Of a stretch of 64,000 nt of DNA, positions 56,364 to 64,000 are shown one piece after another (position 1 is the first letter of the stretch; every line of letters begins with the position of its first letter). The position numbers were made by a program, and so were the translations under genes. The notes beneath the pieces are model-generated. The model worked only from the letters and a program-made list of their open reading frames with translations, had not been told where the DNA came from and ran no database searches. The DNA comes from Arthrobacter agilis. Lineage in GTDB: Bacteria > Actinomycetota > Actinomycetes > Actinomycetales > Micrococcaceae. The stretch covers positions 496,001 through 560,000 of the forward strand of contig NZ_NFSC01000031.1 in NCBI RefSeq assembly GCF_002157505.1, read 5' to 3'.

Positions 56364-56375
56364 GCCCGCGCCGAA

Positions 56376-56402
56376 CCATCCGGAGGCCGTTCCGCTGCGA
56401 AT
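56376..56402 (+). promoter_or_regulatory. Candidate SigK-dependent promoter ahead of sigK
   Basis: CCATCC (56376-56381) and GCGAAT (56397-56402) match the -35 CCATCC and -10 CCGAAT elements described for M. tuberculosis SigK (one mismatch), but the spacer is 15 bases instead of about 17. It lies about 140 bases upstream of the sigK start and would fit autoregulation. Confidence 0.4.
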
Positions 56403-56540
56403 GATAGGTGTCAGCGGAGAGCGGAAACCGGGAGGGGTGGTGGGATGGTGATTGTGCAGCAGGGACGAGTACGAACCCCGCGGCAGGACACTCCCTCCAT
56501 CGTTCGGTCTGGGGCTGCCGGCGCTTTATGCTGGAGCCCT

Positions 56541-57158
56541 ATGGAAACGCCACGAGCAAGCCGGGTCAGCCCTCCCGCGGCCCCAGCGGACGAGTTGGCC
56601 GTCGATCCCAGCATCGGTCCCACCCTGACTGATCTGCTGTTGCGGATCGCACGGCAGGACCGTACCGCGTTCGCCCTCTTCTACGAGCAGACGTCGAAAC
56701 GCGTCTACGGACTCGCCCGTCGGGTGCTCATCGACCCGGACCTGAGCGAGGACGCGACGCAGGAGGTCTACCTCCAGGTGTGGAACACCGCCGACCGTTT
56801 CAATCCGGCGCTGGGCAGCCCGATGGCCTGGCTCATGACGCTCGCCCACCGCCGCGCCGTCGACAAGGTGCGCTCGGAGCAGAGCGCCACGGACCGGGAA
56901 GCCCGCTACGGAGCGGCCACGCAGACGATCGACCACGACGACGTCGTCGATACGGTCACCCAGCGCCTCGAAGCGGAGAGCGTGGTCAGGTGCCTGGACA
57001 CACTTACTGAGACCCAGCAGGAATCGGTGAAACTGGCCTACTACGGTGGGCTCACCTACCGCGAGGTGGCCGAGAAACTCGGCGTCGCGGTGCCGACCAT
57101 CAAATCGAGGATCCGTGACGGATTGCTACGACTCAAGACCTGTTTGGGGGTGAGCTGA
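56541..57158 (+). CDS. sigK: ECF sigma factor SigK
   Basis: A 205-residue ECF sigma factor. Region 2 (about residues 35-105: FALFYEQTSKRVYGLARRVL, EDATQEVYLQVWNTADRFNP, SPMAWLMTLAHRRAVDKVRSE) binds core and the -10 element. Region 4 (about 145-200: LTETQQESVKLAYYGGLTYREVAEKLGVAVPTIKSRIRDGL) binds the -35. The sequence and the downstream anti-sigma gene place it in the SigK group, released when RskA is cut in the membrane. ATG at 56541 has GGAG 4 bases upstream; the frame is open to 56445. A SigK-like promoter lies upstream. The rskA start is 2 bases after the stop. Confidence 0.93.
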   Translation: METPRASRVSPPAAPADELAVDPSIGPTLTDLLLRIARQDRTAFALFYEQTSKRVYGLARRVLIDPDLSEDATQEVYLQVWNTADRFNPALGSPMAWLMTLAHRRAVDKVRSEQSATDREARYGAATQTIDHDDVVDTVTQRLEAESVVRCLDTLTETQQESVKLAYYGGLTYREVAEKLGVAVPTIKSRIRDGLLRLKTCLGVS

Positions 57159-57159
57159 G

Positions 57160-58023
57160 ATGCAGGACAAGGATATGAACAGACAATTCGCTGATGACCT
57201 CGAGACGGACCTGGCACGCGGCCACGTCCTCGAGTGGGCCGAACTCTACGCGCTGGATGCCATCAGCGCCGACGAACGCCGTGTTCTGGAAGCGTTCCTG
57301 GAGGACACGGATCCGGCGATCAGTGCCACGTTCGCCGACCGCGTCCGTACGGACCGTGAGACGATCACCTCCGCCTATGCCGCCGACCAGGTCGAGCCGC
57401 CGGCGGACCTGTTCGAGCGTATCGTCGCGCAGCTTCCGGCGATCGCGGACAGCGACGCGGGACCGAGTCAGCCGCTTCGCCCGCAGTCCCCCGGACCGGC
57501 CGGCCCTGCCGGTCCACCGGCGGAGGTGACCGGTCAGGACGAGCTGGCGCAGCGCCGCTCGGCCAGGGCCTCGCTGTCCTCCCGTGCCGGGCGCTGGATC
57601 GTCGCCGCAGCCGCGGCAGCCGTTCTCGCCGTGGGCGGAGTCACCATAGCCCAGAACCTCCAGCAGACCACCGTCGAGCAGGAGGTCCTGCAGGCATCCG
57701 ACGTCCGGACGCAGCAGCTGGCCCTGGCAGCCGGCGGTGTCGCGGACCTGGCGGTGTCCGGGGAGAAGAACGCAGCAGTCGTGACCCTGAGCGGTGTTCC
57801 CGCCCCGGCCGAGGGCTACGTCTACCAGATGTGGCGCATCCCCGCCGATGGCACGGCGCCGGTCTCCGAAGGCACGATGTCCGGTGAGGACGTCGCGGGA
57901 ACCAACGTCACCGAGCTCACGGACATCAGTGGGTACACGGCAATCGCCATCACGGTCGAGCCCGAGGGTGGTTCGGCGGCACCGACCCTGCCGATCGTCG
58001 CCCAGATCCCGCTCGGAGCCTGA
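57160..58023 (+). CDS. rskA: Anti-sigma-K factor RskA
   Basis: A 287-residue membrane anti-sigma factor. The cytoplasmic N-terminal domain (about residues 10-90: EWAELYALDAISADERRVLEAFLED) is the sigma-binding part, then a proline/glycine-rich linker, one transmembrane helix (GRWIVAAAAAAVLAVGGVTIA, about 145-166) and an extracytoplasmic RskA domain (VAVSGVPAPAEGYVYQMWRI-like block, ITVEPEGGS). SigK is held until RskA is proteolysed at the membrane. No zinc-binding HxxxCxxC motif is seen, as for the RskA group. The start ATG at 57160 is 2 bases after the sigK stop; a second ATG follows at 57175. Its stop lies within a 17-bp tandem duplication. Confidence 0.92.
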   Translation: MQDKDMNRQFADDLETDLARGHVLEWAELYALDAISADERRVLEAFLEDTDPAISATFADRVRTDRETITSAYAADQVEPPADLFERIVAQLPAIADSDAGPSQPLRPQSPGPAGPAGPPAEVTGQDELAQRRSARASLSSRAGRWIVAAAAAAVLAVGGVTIAQNLQQTTVEQEVLQASDVRTQQLALAAGGVADLAVSGEKNAAVVTLSGVPAPAEGYVYQMWRIPADGTAPVSEGTMSGEDVAGTNVTELTDISGYTAIAITVEPEGGSAAPTLPIVAQIPLGA

Positions 58024-58057
58024 TCCCGCTCGGGCCCTGATCCGAACAGACAACACA

Positions 58058-58102
58058 CAGCAGTCCGGCCTCCGTCCAACCATGGGCGGGGCCGGACTGC
58101 TG
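58058..58102. terminator. Bidirectional terminator between rskA and the PIG-L gene
   Basis: A perfect 13-bp stem pairs 58058-58070 with 58090-58102 around a 19-base loop between the convergent genes rskA (stop 58023) and the PIG-L deacetylase (stop 58155). Confidence 0.8.
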
Positions 58103-58154
58103 ACTGGCTTGTTCCGGGCCGGTGTGGTCTGTTGTGGTCCGGTCGTCTGTACAG

Positions 58155-58904
58155 CTAGAAGCCCGCGATCGTCTCGTCGGTGTTGATACCGACCACGTGG
58201 AAGGACTCGGCACTGCGTCCCTCGGGCAGTCCGCCACGCCGGGCGTTGTCCCGCAGGATGGCCCGGACCCTCGCCTGCATCCGCTCCACGTCGGGATGCT
58301 GGCTGCGGTGCGCGGTGATGGCCGCGATCTTCCGATCCTCCGAACCCGTCACGTCGACGTAACGGTTCTCGAGGTGAGCCGGTCCCCCGTAGAACCACAA
58401 CCAGGGGACCCTGAAACTCCTGAGCCCGGCCGCCTCGAGTTCGGGATAGGCGAAGGGGTTCTCCACGGCCGGGTAGATGGCCCGCGTGACCGCCTCCCCA
58501 CAGGCGAGGTGGTCCGGGTGGCTCTTCTGGATCCGGTCCCAGCTCCGTTCCGGGTGCATGGACACCACGATGTCCGGGCGGACCTCCCGCATCCGGCGCA
58601 CGATCTGGCGGATCACGTCGTCCGTCGGCTCGAGGTAACCGTCCGACTCCCCCAGGAACGTGACATCGTTGACGCCGACGAGCTCCGCTGCGGCACGCTG
58701 CTCCGCGCGGCGGAGGGAAGCAATGCCGGGCCTGTCCTCGTCGGAGAATCCGCCGGCGTCGCCATCGGTCAGGATGCAGTAGCTGACGGACGCACCGGCG
58801 GCGGTCCATCCGGCGATGGTGGCAGCTGCCCCGAAGTCGATGTCGTCGGGGTGCGCTGCGAAGACCAGTACGCGTTCGGGAGCGGATCCCATGTCGTCCA
58901 CCAC
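58155..58904 (-). CDS. PIG-L family deacetylase (MshB/Mca-like)
   Basis: A 249-residue zinc-dependent N-acetyl-sugar deacetylase of the PIG-L/LmbE family. The metal motif AHPDDIDFG is near residue 16, with the further ligand in SHPDHLACGEAV. The family includes MshB and Mca of mycothiol metabolism and antibiotic biosynthesis enzymes; the sequence does not allow a choice. GTG at 58904 is 3 bases after the etfA stop; an ATG at 58892 is an alternative. The gene is therefore part of the etfB-etfA operon. It is convergent with rskA across a strong terminator. Confidence 0.9.
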   Translation of the reverse strand: MVDDMGSAPERVLVFAAHPDDIDFGAAATIAGWTAAGASVSYCILTDGDAGGFSDEDRPGIASLRRAEQRAAAELVGVNDVTFLGESDGYLEPTDDVIRQIVRRMREVRPDIVVSMHPERSWDRIQKSHPDHLACGEAVTRAIYPAVENPFAYPELEAAGLRSFRVPWLWFYGGPAHLENRYVDVTGSEDRKIAAITAHRSQHPDVERMQARVRAILRDNARRGGLPEGRSAESFHVVGINTDETIAGF

Positions 58905-58907
58905 GTC

Positions 58908-59852
58908 CTACAGGCCGCGCTTCCGGATCTCCTCGGTGGCCTGGGGCAGCACCGTGAAGAGGTCCCCGACGATGCCGAAGTCGGCGATCTCGAAGACGGG
59001 AGAGTCGGCGTCCTTGTTGATCGCGACGATCACCTTGGACGTCTGCATCCCTGCCTTCTGCTGGATGGCCCCCGAGATCCCGGCCGAGATGTACAGCTGC
59101 GGCGACACCGTCTTGCCCGTCTGTCCGATCTGTGCCGAGTGCTCGATCCAGCCCGCGTCGGTCGCAGCCCTCGACGCTCCGACAGCACCGCCGAGCGCAT
59201 CGGCCAGGTCCTCCAGTGGCCCGAAGTTCCCATCGACACCGCGGCCGCCGGCGACGATGACACGCGCCTCGGTCAGCTCGGGCCTGCCGCTCACCGGCTT
59301 CTCGACACGGCCGGTGATGCGGGCTGCGGCCGGCGGCAGCTCGACGGGGATCCGTACCTCACGCGGCGGCGACGGAAGGCCGGCTTCGGTCGCCTCCACA
59401 CTGTTGGGTTTGATCGTGAGGATCGGGACGCCGGTGGTCACACGACAGTCCACCGTGTAGGAGCCGGCGAAATCCGACTTCGTGGCGGTGAGGTCACTGC
59501 TGAGACCGACGACGTCCGTGATCACGCCGGACCCGAGCCGGATGCCTGCCCGCGCCGCGATCTCCTTCGCCTCGTAGGAGTTGCCCAGCAGGACGATGTC
59601 CGCACCGGCTGCGCGCACGGCGGCCGCGAGGAACGCGGCCTTGCCTGCCACGAGCACCTCGGAGACAGCCCCGTCGGGCCGGTAGACCTCCTGCACGCCG
59701 TACGAGCCGACGCCGTCGAGGTACGCCGGATCGGCGTCGTCAGCGAGGGCGACGGCGACATCGCCGAGGGAAGCTCCCAGGGAGAGGAGCTCCCTCTCGC
59801 TCTTGGCGAGGCTTGCTCCGGGATGGTCCAGGAATACGAGGACGGTGGTCAT
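58908..59852 (-). CDS. etfA: Electron transfer flavoprotein alpha subunit
   Basis: A 314-residue ETF alpha (FixB). The N-terminal domain (to about residue 190) is the shared alpha/beta fold. The C-terminal FAD-binding domain has VIVAGGRGVDG, LEDLADALGGAVGASRAATDAGWIEHSAQIGQTGKTVSPQLYI in outline and the ISGAIQQKAGMQTSK segment typical of ETF alpha. It forms a heterodimer with EtfB that passes electrons from acyl-CoA dehydrogenases to the membrane ETF dehydrogenase. ATG at 59852 follows the etfB stop by 40 bases; the frame is open to 60035. The PIG-L gene follows after 3 bases. M. tuberculosis Rv3028c is the counterpart. Confidence 0.96.
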   Translation of the reverse strand: MTTVLVFLDHPGASLAKSERELLSLGASLGDVAVALADDADPAYLDGVGSYGVQEVYRPDGAVSEVLVAGKAAFLAAAVRAAGADIVLLGNSYEAKEIAARAGIRLGSGVITDVVGLSSDLTATKSDFAGSYTVDCRVTTGVPILTIKPNSVEATEAGLPSPPREVRIPVELPPAAARITGRVEKPVSGRPELTEARVIVAGGRGVDGNFGPLEDLADALGGAVGASRAATDAGWIEHSAQIGQTGKTVSPQLYISAGISGAIQQKAGMQTSKVIVAINKDADSPVFEIADFGIVGDLFTVLPQATEEIRKRGL

Positions 59853-59892
59853 GGAAGAGTCTCCTGCAACGGTTGGTGCGGCGAAGGACGGA

Positions 59893-60720
59893 CTAGAGGA
59901 GTTTCTGTCCCGCGAGGAAGTCGACGAGCCTGATCCCGGCGTCGCCCTCGTCGGTGATGACGATCCCCTGGCTGCGCGGCGGCCTCGGCGCTGCCGCCTC
60001 GATGCTCGTCCAGGAACCGGCGAAGCCGACCTCATCCGGCTGGAGCCCCACGTCGGCGAGGGAGAGGACCTGGATCTGCTTCTTCTTGGCAGCCATGATC
60101 CCCTTGAAGTTCGGGTACCGGGGCTCGTTGATCTGGTCCGTCACGGATACCAGCGCCGGCAGGGGCGCTTCGATGGTCTCGGCGAAGGTGTCGTTGTCGC
60201 GGCGCGCGGCGAGCTTCCAGCCGCTGTCCTCACGCGTCAGGTCGAGCGACGCCGCGAAGGTCACCTGGGGCAGGGTGAGCCGCTCGGCGAGCTGCGCGGG
60301 GACCAGGGAGGTCTCACCATCCGTGGACGCCATACCCGTGAGGATGAGGTCGAACGGTCCGACGTGCTGCAGGAGGGCGGCGAGGGCCCTGGAGGTGGCC
60401 GAGGCATCGGATCCGCGAAGCGCCTCGTCCGTGAGGTGCACCCCGTCATCGGCACCGATCTGGAGGGACTTCTTGACCGCGCTGACCGCGGCCGCGGGGC
60501 CCATCGTGATGGCCGTGACGCGGTGGCCGGCGGCTGCTCCCCCGTGAGCCTCGACGAGCTGGAGGGCCGCTTCGAGCGCGTACTCGTCCAGTTCGGAGAG
60601 GATGCTCTCGGCGCGTACCGTCGTCAGGTCGTCGCTGCTGATGTGGCGGTCGAACTGAGCATCGGGAACATGCTTCACGAGGACCGCGATGCGCAGTCCT
60701 GGAGCTGGAGCCTCGTCCAT
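59893..60720 (-). CDS. etfB: Electron transfer flavoprotein beta subunit
   Basis: A 275-residue ETF beta (FixA). RIAVLVKHVPDAQFDRHI begins the protein, then ILSELDEYALEAALQL, TAITMGPAAAVSAVKKSLQIGADDGVHLTD and TGMASTDGETSLVPAQLAERL, the AMP-binding and family signature region. The C-terminal recognition loop contains YPNFKGIMAAKKKQI. It pairs with EtfA. ATG at 60720 with upstream GAGGAAGG is clear. It is the first gene of the operon etfB-etfA-PIG-L. The terminator at 60825-60862 separates it from htrA, so its promoter lies in the 104 bases between that hairpin and 60720. Confidence 0.96.
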   Translation of the reverse strand: MDEAPAPGLRIAVLVKHVPDAQFDRHISSDDLTTVRAESILSELDEYALEAALQLVEAHGGAAAGHRVTAITMGPAAAVSAVKKSLQIGADDGVHLTDEALRGSDASATSRALAALLQHVGPFDLILTGMASTDGETSLVPAQLAERLTLPQVTFAASLDLTREDSGWKLAARRDNDTFAETIEAPLPALVSVTDQINEPRYPNFKGIMAAKKKQIQVLSLADVGLQPDEVGFAGSWTSIEAAAPRPPRSQGIVITDEGDAGIRLVDFLAGQKLL

Positions 60721-60824
60721 TGATGACCTTCCTCGTTCGGGGATCTTCCCATCGACTAGCTAACCATAGGTGACGTCGGCGTCCGCCCGGCGTCCCCGCC
60801 GTCGTCCTGCTCCCGGCCGTGACG

Positions 60825-60862
60825 CGCTCGAGGCGGTCCCGGATCCGGGACCGCCTCGAGCG
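60825..60862. terminator. Perfect 38-base palindrome, htrA terminator
   Basis: A perfect self-complementary sequence of 38 bases (two 19-base arms, centre at 60843/60844) lies 35 bases beyond the htrA stop, before the etfB promoter region. As RNA it folds with a tight turn, so it is most likely an intrinsic terminator for htrA; a palindromic operator is the alternative. Confidence 0.8.
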
Positions 60863-60897
60863 TGTTGTTCACCTGGGTGCAGACCCGCCTGCTCGAC

Positions 60898-62463
60898 CTA
60901 CGGGGTCAGCGCCTGCGCGAGCGTGACCTCCACTGTGCGGGACTCTCCTCCGCGCGTGATCTCCACCGGTACCTGCTGTCCCACCGTCTGGAACCGCACC
61001 GCGGCCGTCAGGGACTGCGGGTCGCTGACGGTGAAGTTCCCCACCTTGGTGATGACGTCGCCCACCTGCAGCGCGGCATCCTCCGCGGGTGAATCCGGTT
61101 CGACCGACTCGACGAGCGCGCCGGACGAGAAGGTGGAGGTGCTCTGGGACCCGTCGCCGGAGGACGGCGTGACGCTGACCCCCAGGAACCCGTGGGTCGC
61201 CTCACCGTTCGCGATGATCTCCTTCGCGATGCGGTCCGCGTAGTTGATCGGGATCGAGAAGCCCACTCCGATGTTGCCGGTGGACTCGCCGGAACCGGCC
61301 GATGCGATCGCCACGTTCACGCCGATGATCTTTCCGTCCGCGTCCACGAGCGCACCGCCCGAGTTGCCCTGGTTGATAGCGGCGTCGGTCTGGATGACGT
61401 TGAGGTAGATGGAGCCCTGTGCCTGCGTCTGCTGCGAGCTGGATCCTCCCGGCGGCAGGAAGTTGAAGCCTTCGCCGTCCTGGGACTCCGTGCTGTCCGA
61501 CGAATCCTCCGGCACCGCCGAGGATGCCACGCTGATGGTCCTGTTCAGGGTGGAGACGATGCCGTCGGTGACCGTTCCGCTCAGTCCGAGCGGAGCACCG
61601 ATGGCGATCGCGGTGTCACCGACATTCAGCTCGTCGGAGTTCCCGAGGGTTGCCGCGGTCAGGTCGGGGGCGTCGATCTTGATCACCGCGAGATCACTCA
61701 GGGGGTCCGTTCCGACCACCGTGGCCGGGAAGACGCGTCCGTCGTTGAGCTTGACCTCGACGGTCGGGTCGGAGACCTGCCCGCCCAGGGTCACGACGTG
61801 GGTGTTCGTGAGGATGTGACCGTCCGTGTCGAGGATGATGCCCGATCCGGAGCCGCTGGCGCTGCCGCCGCTGACGGCGATCGTGACGACGCTCGGCGAG
61901 GCCGTCACCGCAGCCCCCGTGATGGTGTTGACGTCGTCGGTGTTGTTCACCACGATCGATTCGGGCGCGACCTGTGATGCACTGACGGGCGAGCTGTCAT
62001 CGAGCACGGTGTAGGCGGCCGTCGCCGCGCCGCCACCGATGAGCCCGGCAACGAGGACTCCTGCGGCGAAGGTCGCGAGCCCCACGCGCTTGCGCTCCCT
62101 GGTCCCCGCTCGTCCTCCCGAATGCTGCGGGGCGGACGGGTAACTGCCGCTCTGACCGCCGTAGAAGGGCTGGTGCCCCGCATAGGCAGGATGAGGAGCG
62201 TCCTGCGGGAAGTCCTGGTGCTGCACCCCCTGCGCAGGACCGGAAACAGCGGGATGCTGCGCGGTCGGCGTAGCGGTGGCCGGCTGGACCGTCGTGTCCG
62301 GGGAGCTCTCGGGCATCGATCCCGCGTCGTGCTGCCCGTCGCGACCCGGCTGGCCGGCCGCTGCGTGCCGGTCGTTCCAGCCCGTCCCCCATAACGGCGG
62401 GGTGGAAGGCTGGGGAGGAAGGGGGCGATCTGCGGCGCCCGGGGTACCCGGCTGCTCGTTCAT
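60898..62463 (-). CDS. HtrA/DegP-type serine protease with PDZ domain
   Basis: A 521-residue membrane-anchored protease. A proline/glutamine-rich cytoplasmic N-terminus (about 130 residues) precedes one transmembrane helix (LATFAAGVLVAGLIGGGAATAAY). The trypsin-like domain has the triad His (TNTHVVT, about 221), Asp (SDLAVIKID, about 257) and Ser (NQGNSGGAL, about 367). A C-terminal PDZ domain follows (GFLGVSVTPSSGD; VQVGDVITKVG-like block). It degrades or senses misfolded envelope proteins, like mycobacterial PepD/HtrA. ATG at 62463 has AAAGGA 6 bases upstream; the open frame reaches 62508. It is divergent from the TPM-domain gene across a 400-base gap. Confidence 0.94.
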   Translation of the reverse strand: MNEQPGTPGAADRPLPPQPSTPPLWGTGWNDRHAAAGQPGRDGQHDAGSMPESSPDTTVQPATATPTAQHPAVSGPAQGVQHQDFPQDAPHPAYAGHQPFYGGQSGSYPSAPQHSGGRAGTRERKRVGLATFAAGVLVAGLIGGGAATAAYTVLDDSSPVSASQVAPESIVVNNTDDVNTITGAAVTASPSVVTIAVSGGSASGSGSGIILDTDGHILTNTHVVTLGGQVSDPTVEVKLNDGRVFPATVVGTDPLSDLAVIKIDAPDLTAATLGNSDELNVGDTAIAIGAPLGLSGTVTDGIVSTLNRTISVASSAVPEDSSDSTESQDGEGFNFLPPGGSSSQQTQAQGSIYLNVIQTDAAINQGNSGGALVDADGKIIGVNVAIASAGSGESTGNIGVGFSIPINYADRIAKEIIANGEATHGFLGVSVTPSSGDGSQSTSTFSSGALVESVEPDSPAEDAALQVGDVITKVGNFTVSDPQSLTAAVRFQTVGQQVPVEITRGGESRTVEVTLAQALTP

Positions 62464-62863
62464 GGGGGGTCCTTTCGTTGCTGTTGACCACATCATGGCA
62501 ACCTTCACTGAGCCTCAAGCATGCGTTTGCTGTGCGGTTTCTGAGAAGTTGCTGTCGCTGGGTCCAGTGCAACCCACCTGGGGAAGGATCGGTCTCCCCA
62601 GTATCCCCTGCCCACCGTGCCGCCGCGGCGGGCGAGGCCGGTCGGGCCACGAGCGACCCTGCCGGCCGCCGTCGTGCTAGGGCGGCAACCCTACCCGACG
62701 GGAAGCAGCGCGCAGCGTCGTCGCGCTTTCGCTAGGGGCATAGGTGCAGTGGTGGACGCTCCCGAACCCCAACCATAGAATCGGGAAGACAGGGAGCCTC
62801 CGGCGTCCGCCGACCCCAGTCCTGGGACCGGTAGGGTCCGGGGGACGTGCTGAAGGGTCGAAA
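62464..62863. other. 400-base divergent intergenic region between htrA and the TPM gene
   Basis: No gene is supported here; the open frames crossing it are short, with no ribosome binding site or recognisable domain. It must hold the promoters of both divergent genes. A candidate for the rightward TPM gene is listed separately (62753-62781). For the leftward htrA gene I see no convincing sigma-A pair. Confidence 0.6.
62753..62781 (+). promoter_or_regulatory. Candidate sigma-A promoter of the TPM-domain gene
   Basis: TGGACG (62753-62758) and TAGAAT (62776-62781) are separated by exactly 17 bases and match the -35 and -10 consensus at 4 and 5 of 6 positions. The start codon is 82 bases downstream of the -10. 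Confidence 0.5.
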
Positions 62864-64000
62864 ATGCGAATGATGAGCAGGCGCATCCGCGTCTCTGCTG
62901 TCCTGGGCGCCGTCGTGGCGATCCCGCTGGTCTCGAGTGCGGCGGCCTTCGCCGACGAGCCGATCACCTTCCCCTCCGGGGACTACGTCACCGACACTGC
63001 GGGTGTCCTCAGCCCGAGCGAGGAGAGCGAGCTCGAGGCGGCGATCGAGGACCTGCGGTCCGAGGAGGGCTTCACGGTCCGGGTCGCTTTCGTCGACTCG
63101 TTCGAGAACCCCCAGGATCCGGACGTCTGGGCTGCGGAGACACTGGCGGCTAATGCCGGGACGGGCAATGAGGCGATACTTGCTGTCCGACTGCAGCCGG
63201 GCACAGCCCGCTTCGCCGCGTCCAACGATTCACAACTCGCCAGCCAGGACGGTCCGATCTACGACGAGTACATCGGACCCGAATTGCAGGCGGGCGACTT
63301 CGGCGCCGCTGGGCTCGCCGCCGTCGAAGGGTCCCGCGCGGCACTTGCGGGCTCGACGGGTAGCGGCACCGGTGGCGGGGTGTCACCGTCGAACAATGGG
63401 TCCTCCGCTGGTGGTGGCGCTCTGGGCGGCCTCGTCCTCGTGGGTGGTCTCGTCGCCGTCGCCGGGGCGGGTGGCTACATGCTGCTCAAGAACCGCGGAA
63501 ACGGCAGCGCGCAGAGGAAGCGCGAGAAGTACGGCTACGGTCCGGTGCCGTCCGCGAGCGGCGAGGTGGTCGACCCCCTTGCTTCGGTCAGCGTCGAGGA
63601 CCTGCGCAAGCGCGCCGGGAGCCTCCTGGTCGCCGCCGACGACGCCATCAAGTCCAGCGAGCAGGAGCTGGGCTTCGCTGAAGCCCAGTACGGCAGGGAA
63701 GCCATCACCACGTTCTCGCAGGACATCGCGGCCGCAAGGCAGCACATGAGCGAGTCGTTCAAGCTGCAGCAGCAGCTCGACGACCACATCCCCGACACCG
63801 AGCAGCAGCAGCGCCAATGGCTCGGCGAGATCATCCGCCGGTGTGAGGACGTCAACTCGTCCCTGCAGGCACACAAGGCGGACTTCGACGCGCTGCGCGA
63901 GCTCGAGCGGAACGCGCCGGACGCCCTGCGCCGGGCCCAGGCCGCCGCCGGGGACGCAGGCCGGCGGTTCGCCGCGGCCGAGCAGTCGCTCCGCGCTCTG
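62864..64000 (+). CDS. TPM-domain membrane protein, 3' end outside the window
   Basis: An open reading frame from ATG at 62864 to the last base of the window (379 codons, no stop), so the protein is partial. A signal peptide (RIRVSAVLGAVVAIPLVSSAAAFA) precedes a TPM domain (residues about 28-165: VTDTAGVLSPSEESELEAAI, VRVAFVDSFENPQDPDVWA, EAILAVRLQPGTARFAASND). A glycine-rich linker, a transmembrane helix (LGGLVLVGGLVAVAGAGGYMLL) and a long helical, coiled-coil-like cytoplasmic region rich in Glu, Gln and Arg follow. TPM proteins are membrane-associated, with roles in photosystem or envelope repair elsewhere; the actinobacterial function is unknown. Confidence 0.85.
   Translation, partial: MRMMSRRIRVSAVLGAVVAIPLVSSAAAFADEPITFPSGDYVTDTAGVLSPSEESELEAAIEDLRSEEGFTVRVAFVDSFENPQDPDVWAAETLAANAGTGNEAILAVRLQPGTARFAASNDSQLASQDGPIYDEYIGPELQAGDFGAAGLAAVEGSRAALAGSTGSGTGGGVSPSNNGSSAGGGALGGLVLVGGLVAVAGAGGYMLLKNRGNGSAQRKREKYGYGPVPSASGEVVDPLASVSVEDLRKRAGSLLVAADDAIKSSEQELGFAEAQYGREAITTFSQDIAAARQHMSESFKLQQQLDDHIPDTEQQQRQWLGEIIRRCEDVNSSLQAHKADFDALRELERNAPDALRRAQAAAGDAGRRFAAAEQSLRAL

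Overview
The window is high-GC actinobacterial chromosome. Gene content and order suggest a member of the Micrococcaceae, most likely Arthrobacter in the broad sense; that placement is inference. The supporting observations are a WhiB regulator, MtrAB-LpqB, a SigK/RskA pair, an Rv3235-type protein next to secA, and dense leftward operons with 4-base ATGA or GTGA overlaps. No rRNA, tRNA, CRISPR array, insertion sequence or phage gene was recognised.

Positions 1-13.8 kb form a surface-polysaccharide region. The left part (1-6.7 kb) is visibly poorer in G+C and carries two family 2 glycosyltransferases, a Wzx-like flippase, rmlA (dTDP-glucose synthesis) and a large DUF6541-type membrane protein. 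Then comes a tightly packed leftward galactan-type operon: UDP-galactopyranose mutase (glf), a GlfT2-like galactofuranosyltransferase, and a Wzm/Wzt-type ABC exporter. A fused membrane acyltransferase-SGNH protein lies upstream and could O-acylate the glycan. From 14.0 to 18.6 kb there is a 1396-residue FHA-FtsK/EssC-like ATPase and a small membrane protein.

Positions 18.8-41.2 kb resemble, in order, the Mycobacterium tuberculosis Rv3219-Rv3246c block: whiB1, pdtaS, [large NAD-glutamate dehydrogenase, CpaE/CpaB-like pair, HTH protein, LysM protein], Rv3235-like, secA, hpf, comF, lpqB, mtrB, mtrA, with a YcaQ-type glycosylase gene between secA and hpf. Divergent from mtrA is a rightward operon (41.4-48.0 kb): GPDPase-type membrane protein, DUF4129, DUF4350, MoxR ATPase, DUF58, DUF4166.

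Positions 48.1-62.5 kb hold a second conserved set: Rv3015c-like, chorismate mutase, mnmA, cysteine desulfurase; divergently a FolP2-type protein and an Rv2671-type reductase; a J-domain protein, trmL and a methyltransferase; sigK-rskA; a PIG-L deacetylase with etfA and etfB; and an HtrA-type protease. A TPM-domain protein runs off the right edge.

The points most worth a second look are: a 14-bp hairpin that buries the ribosome binding site of the ycaQ-like gene; many short in-frame minisatellites (9, 12 or 15 bp) in disordered parts of genes between 18 and 49 kb, including twelve 12-bp units at the 3' end of mtrB; three 10-bp direct repeats ahead of the LysM gene near a BldC/excisionase-like regulator; a near-consensus CRP site at whiB1; a SigK-like promoter ahead of sigK; and a FolP2-Rv2671 folate-paralogue operon.
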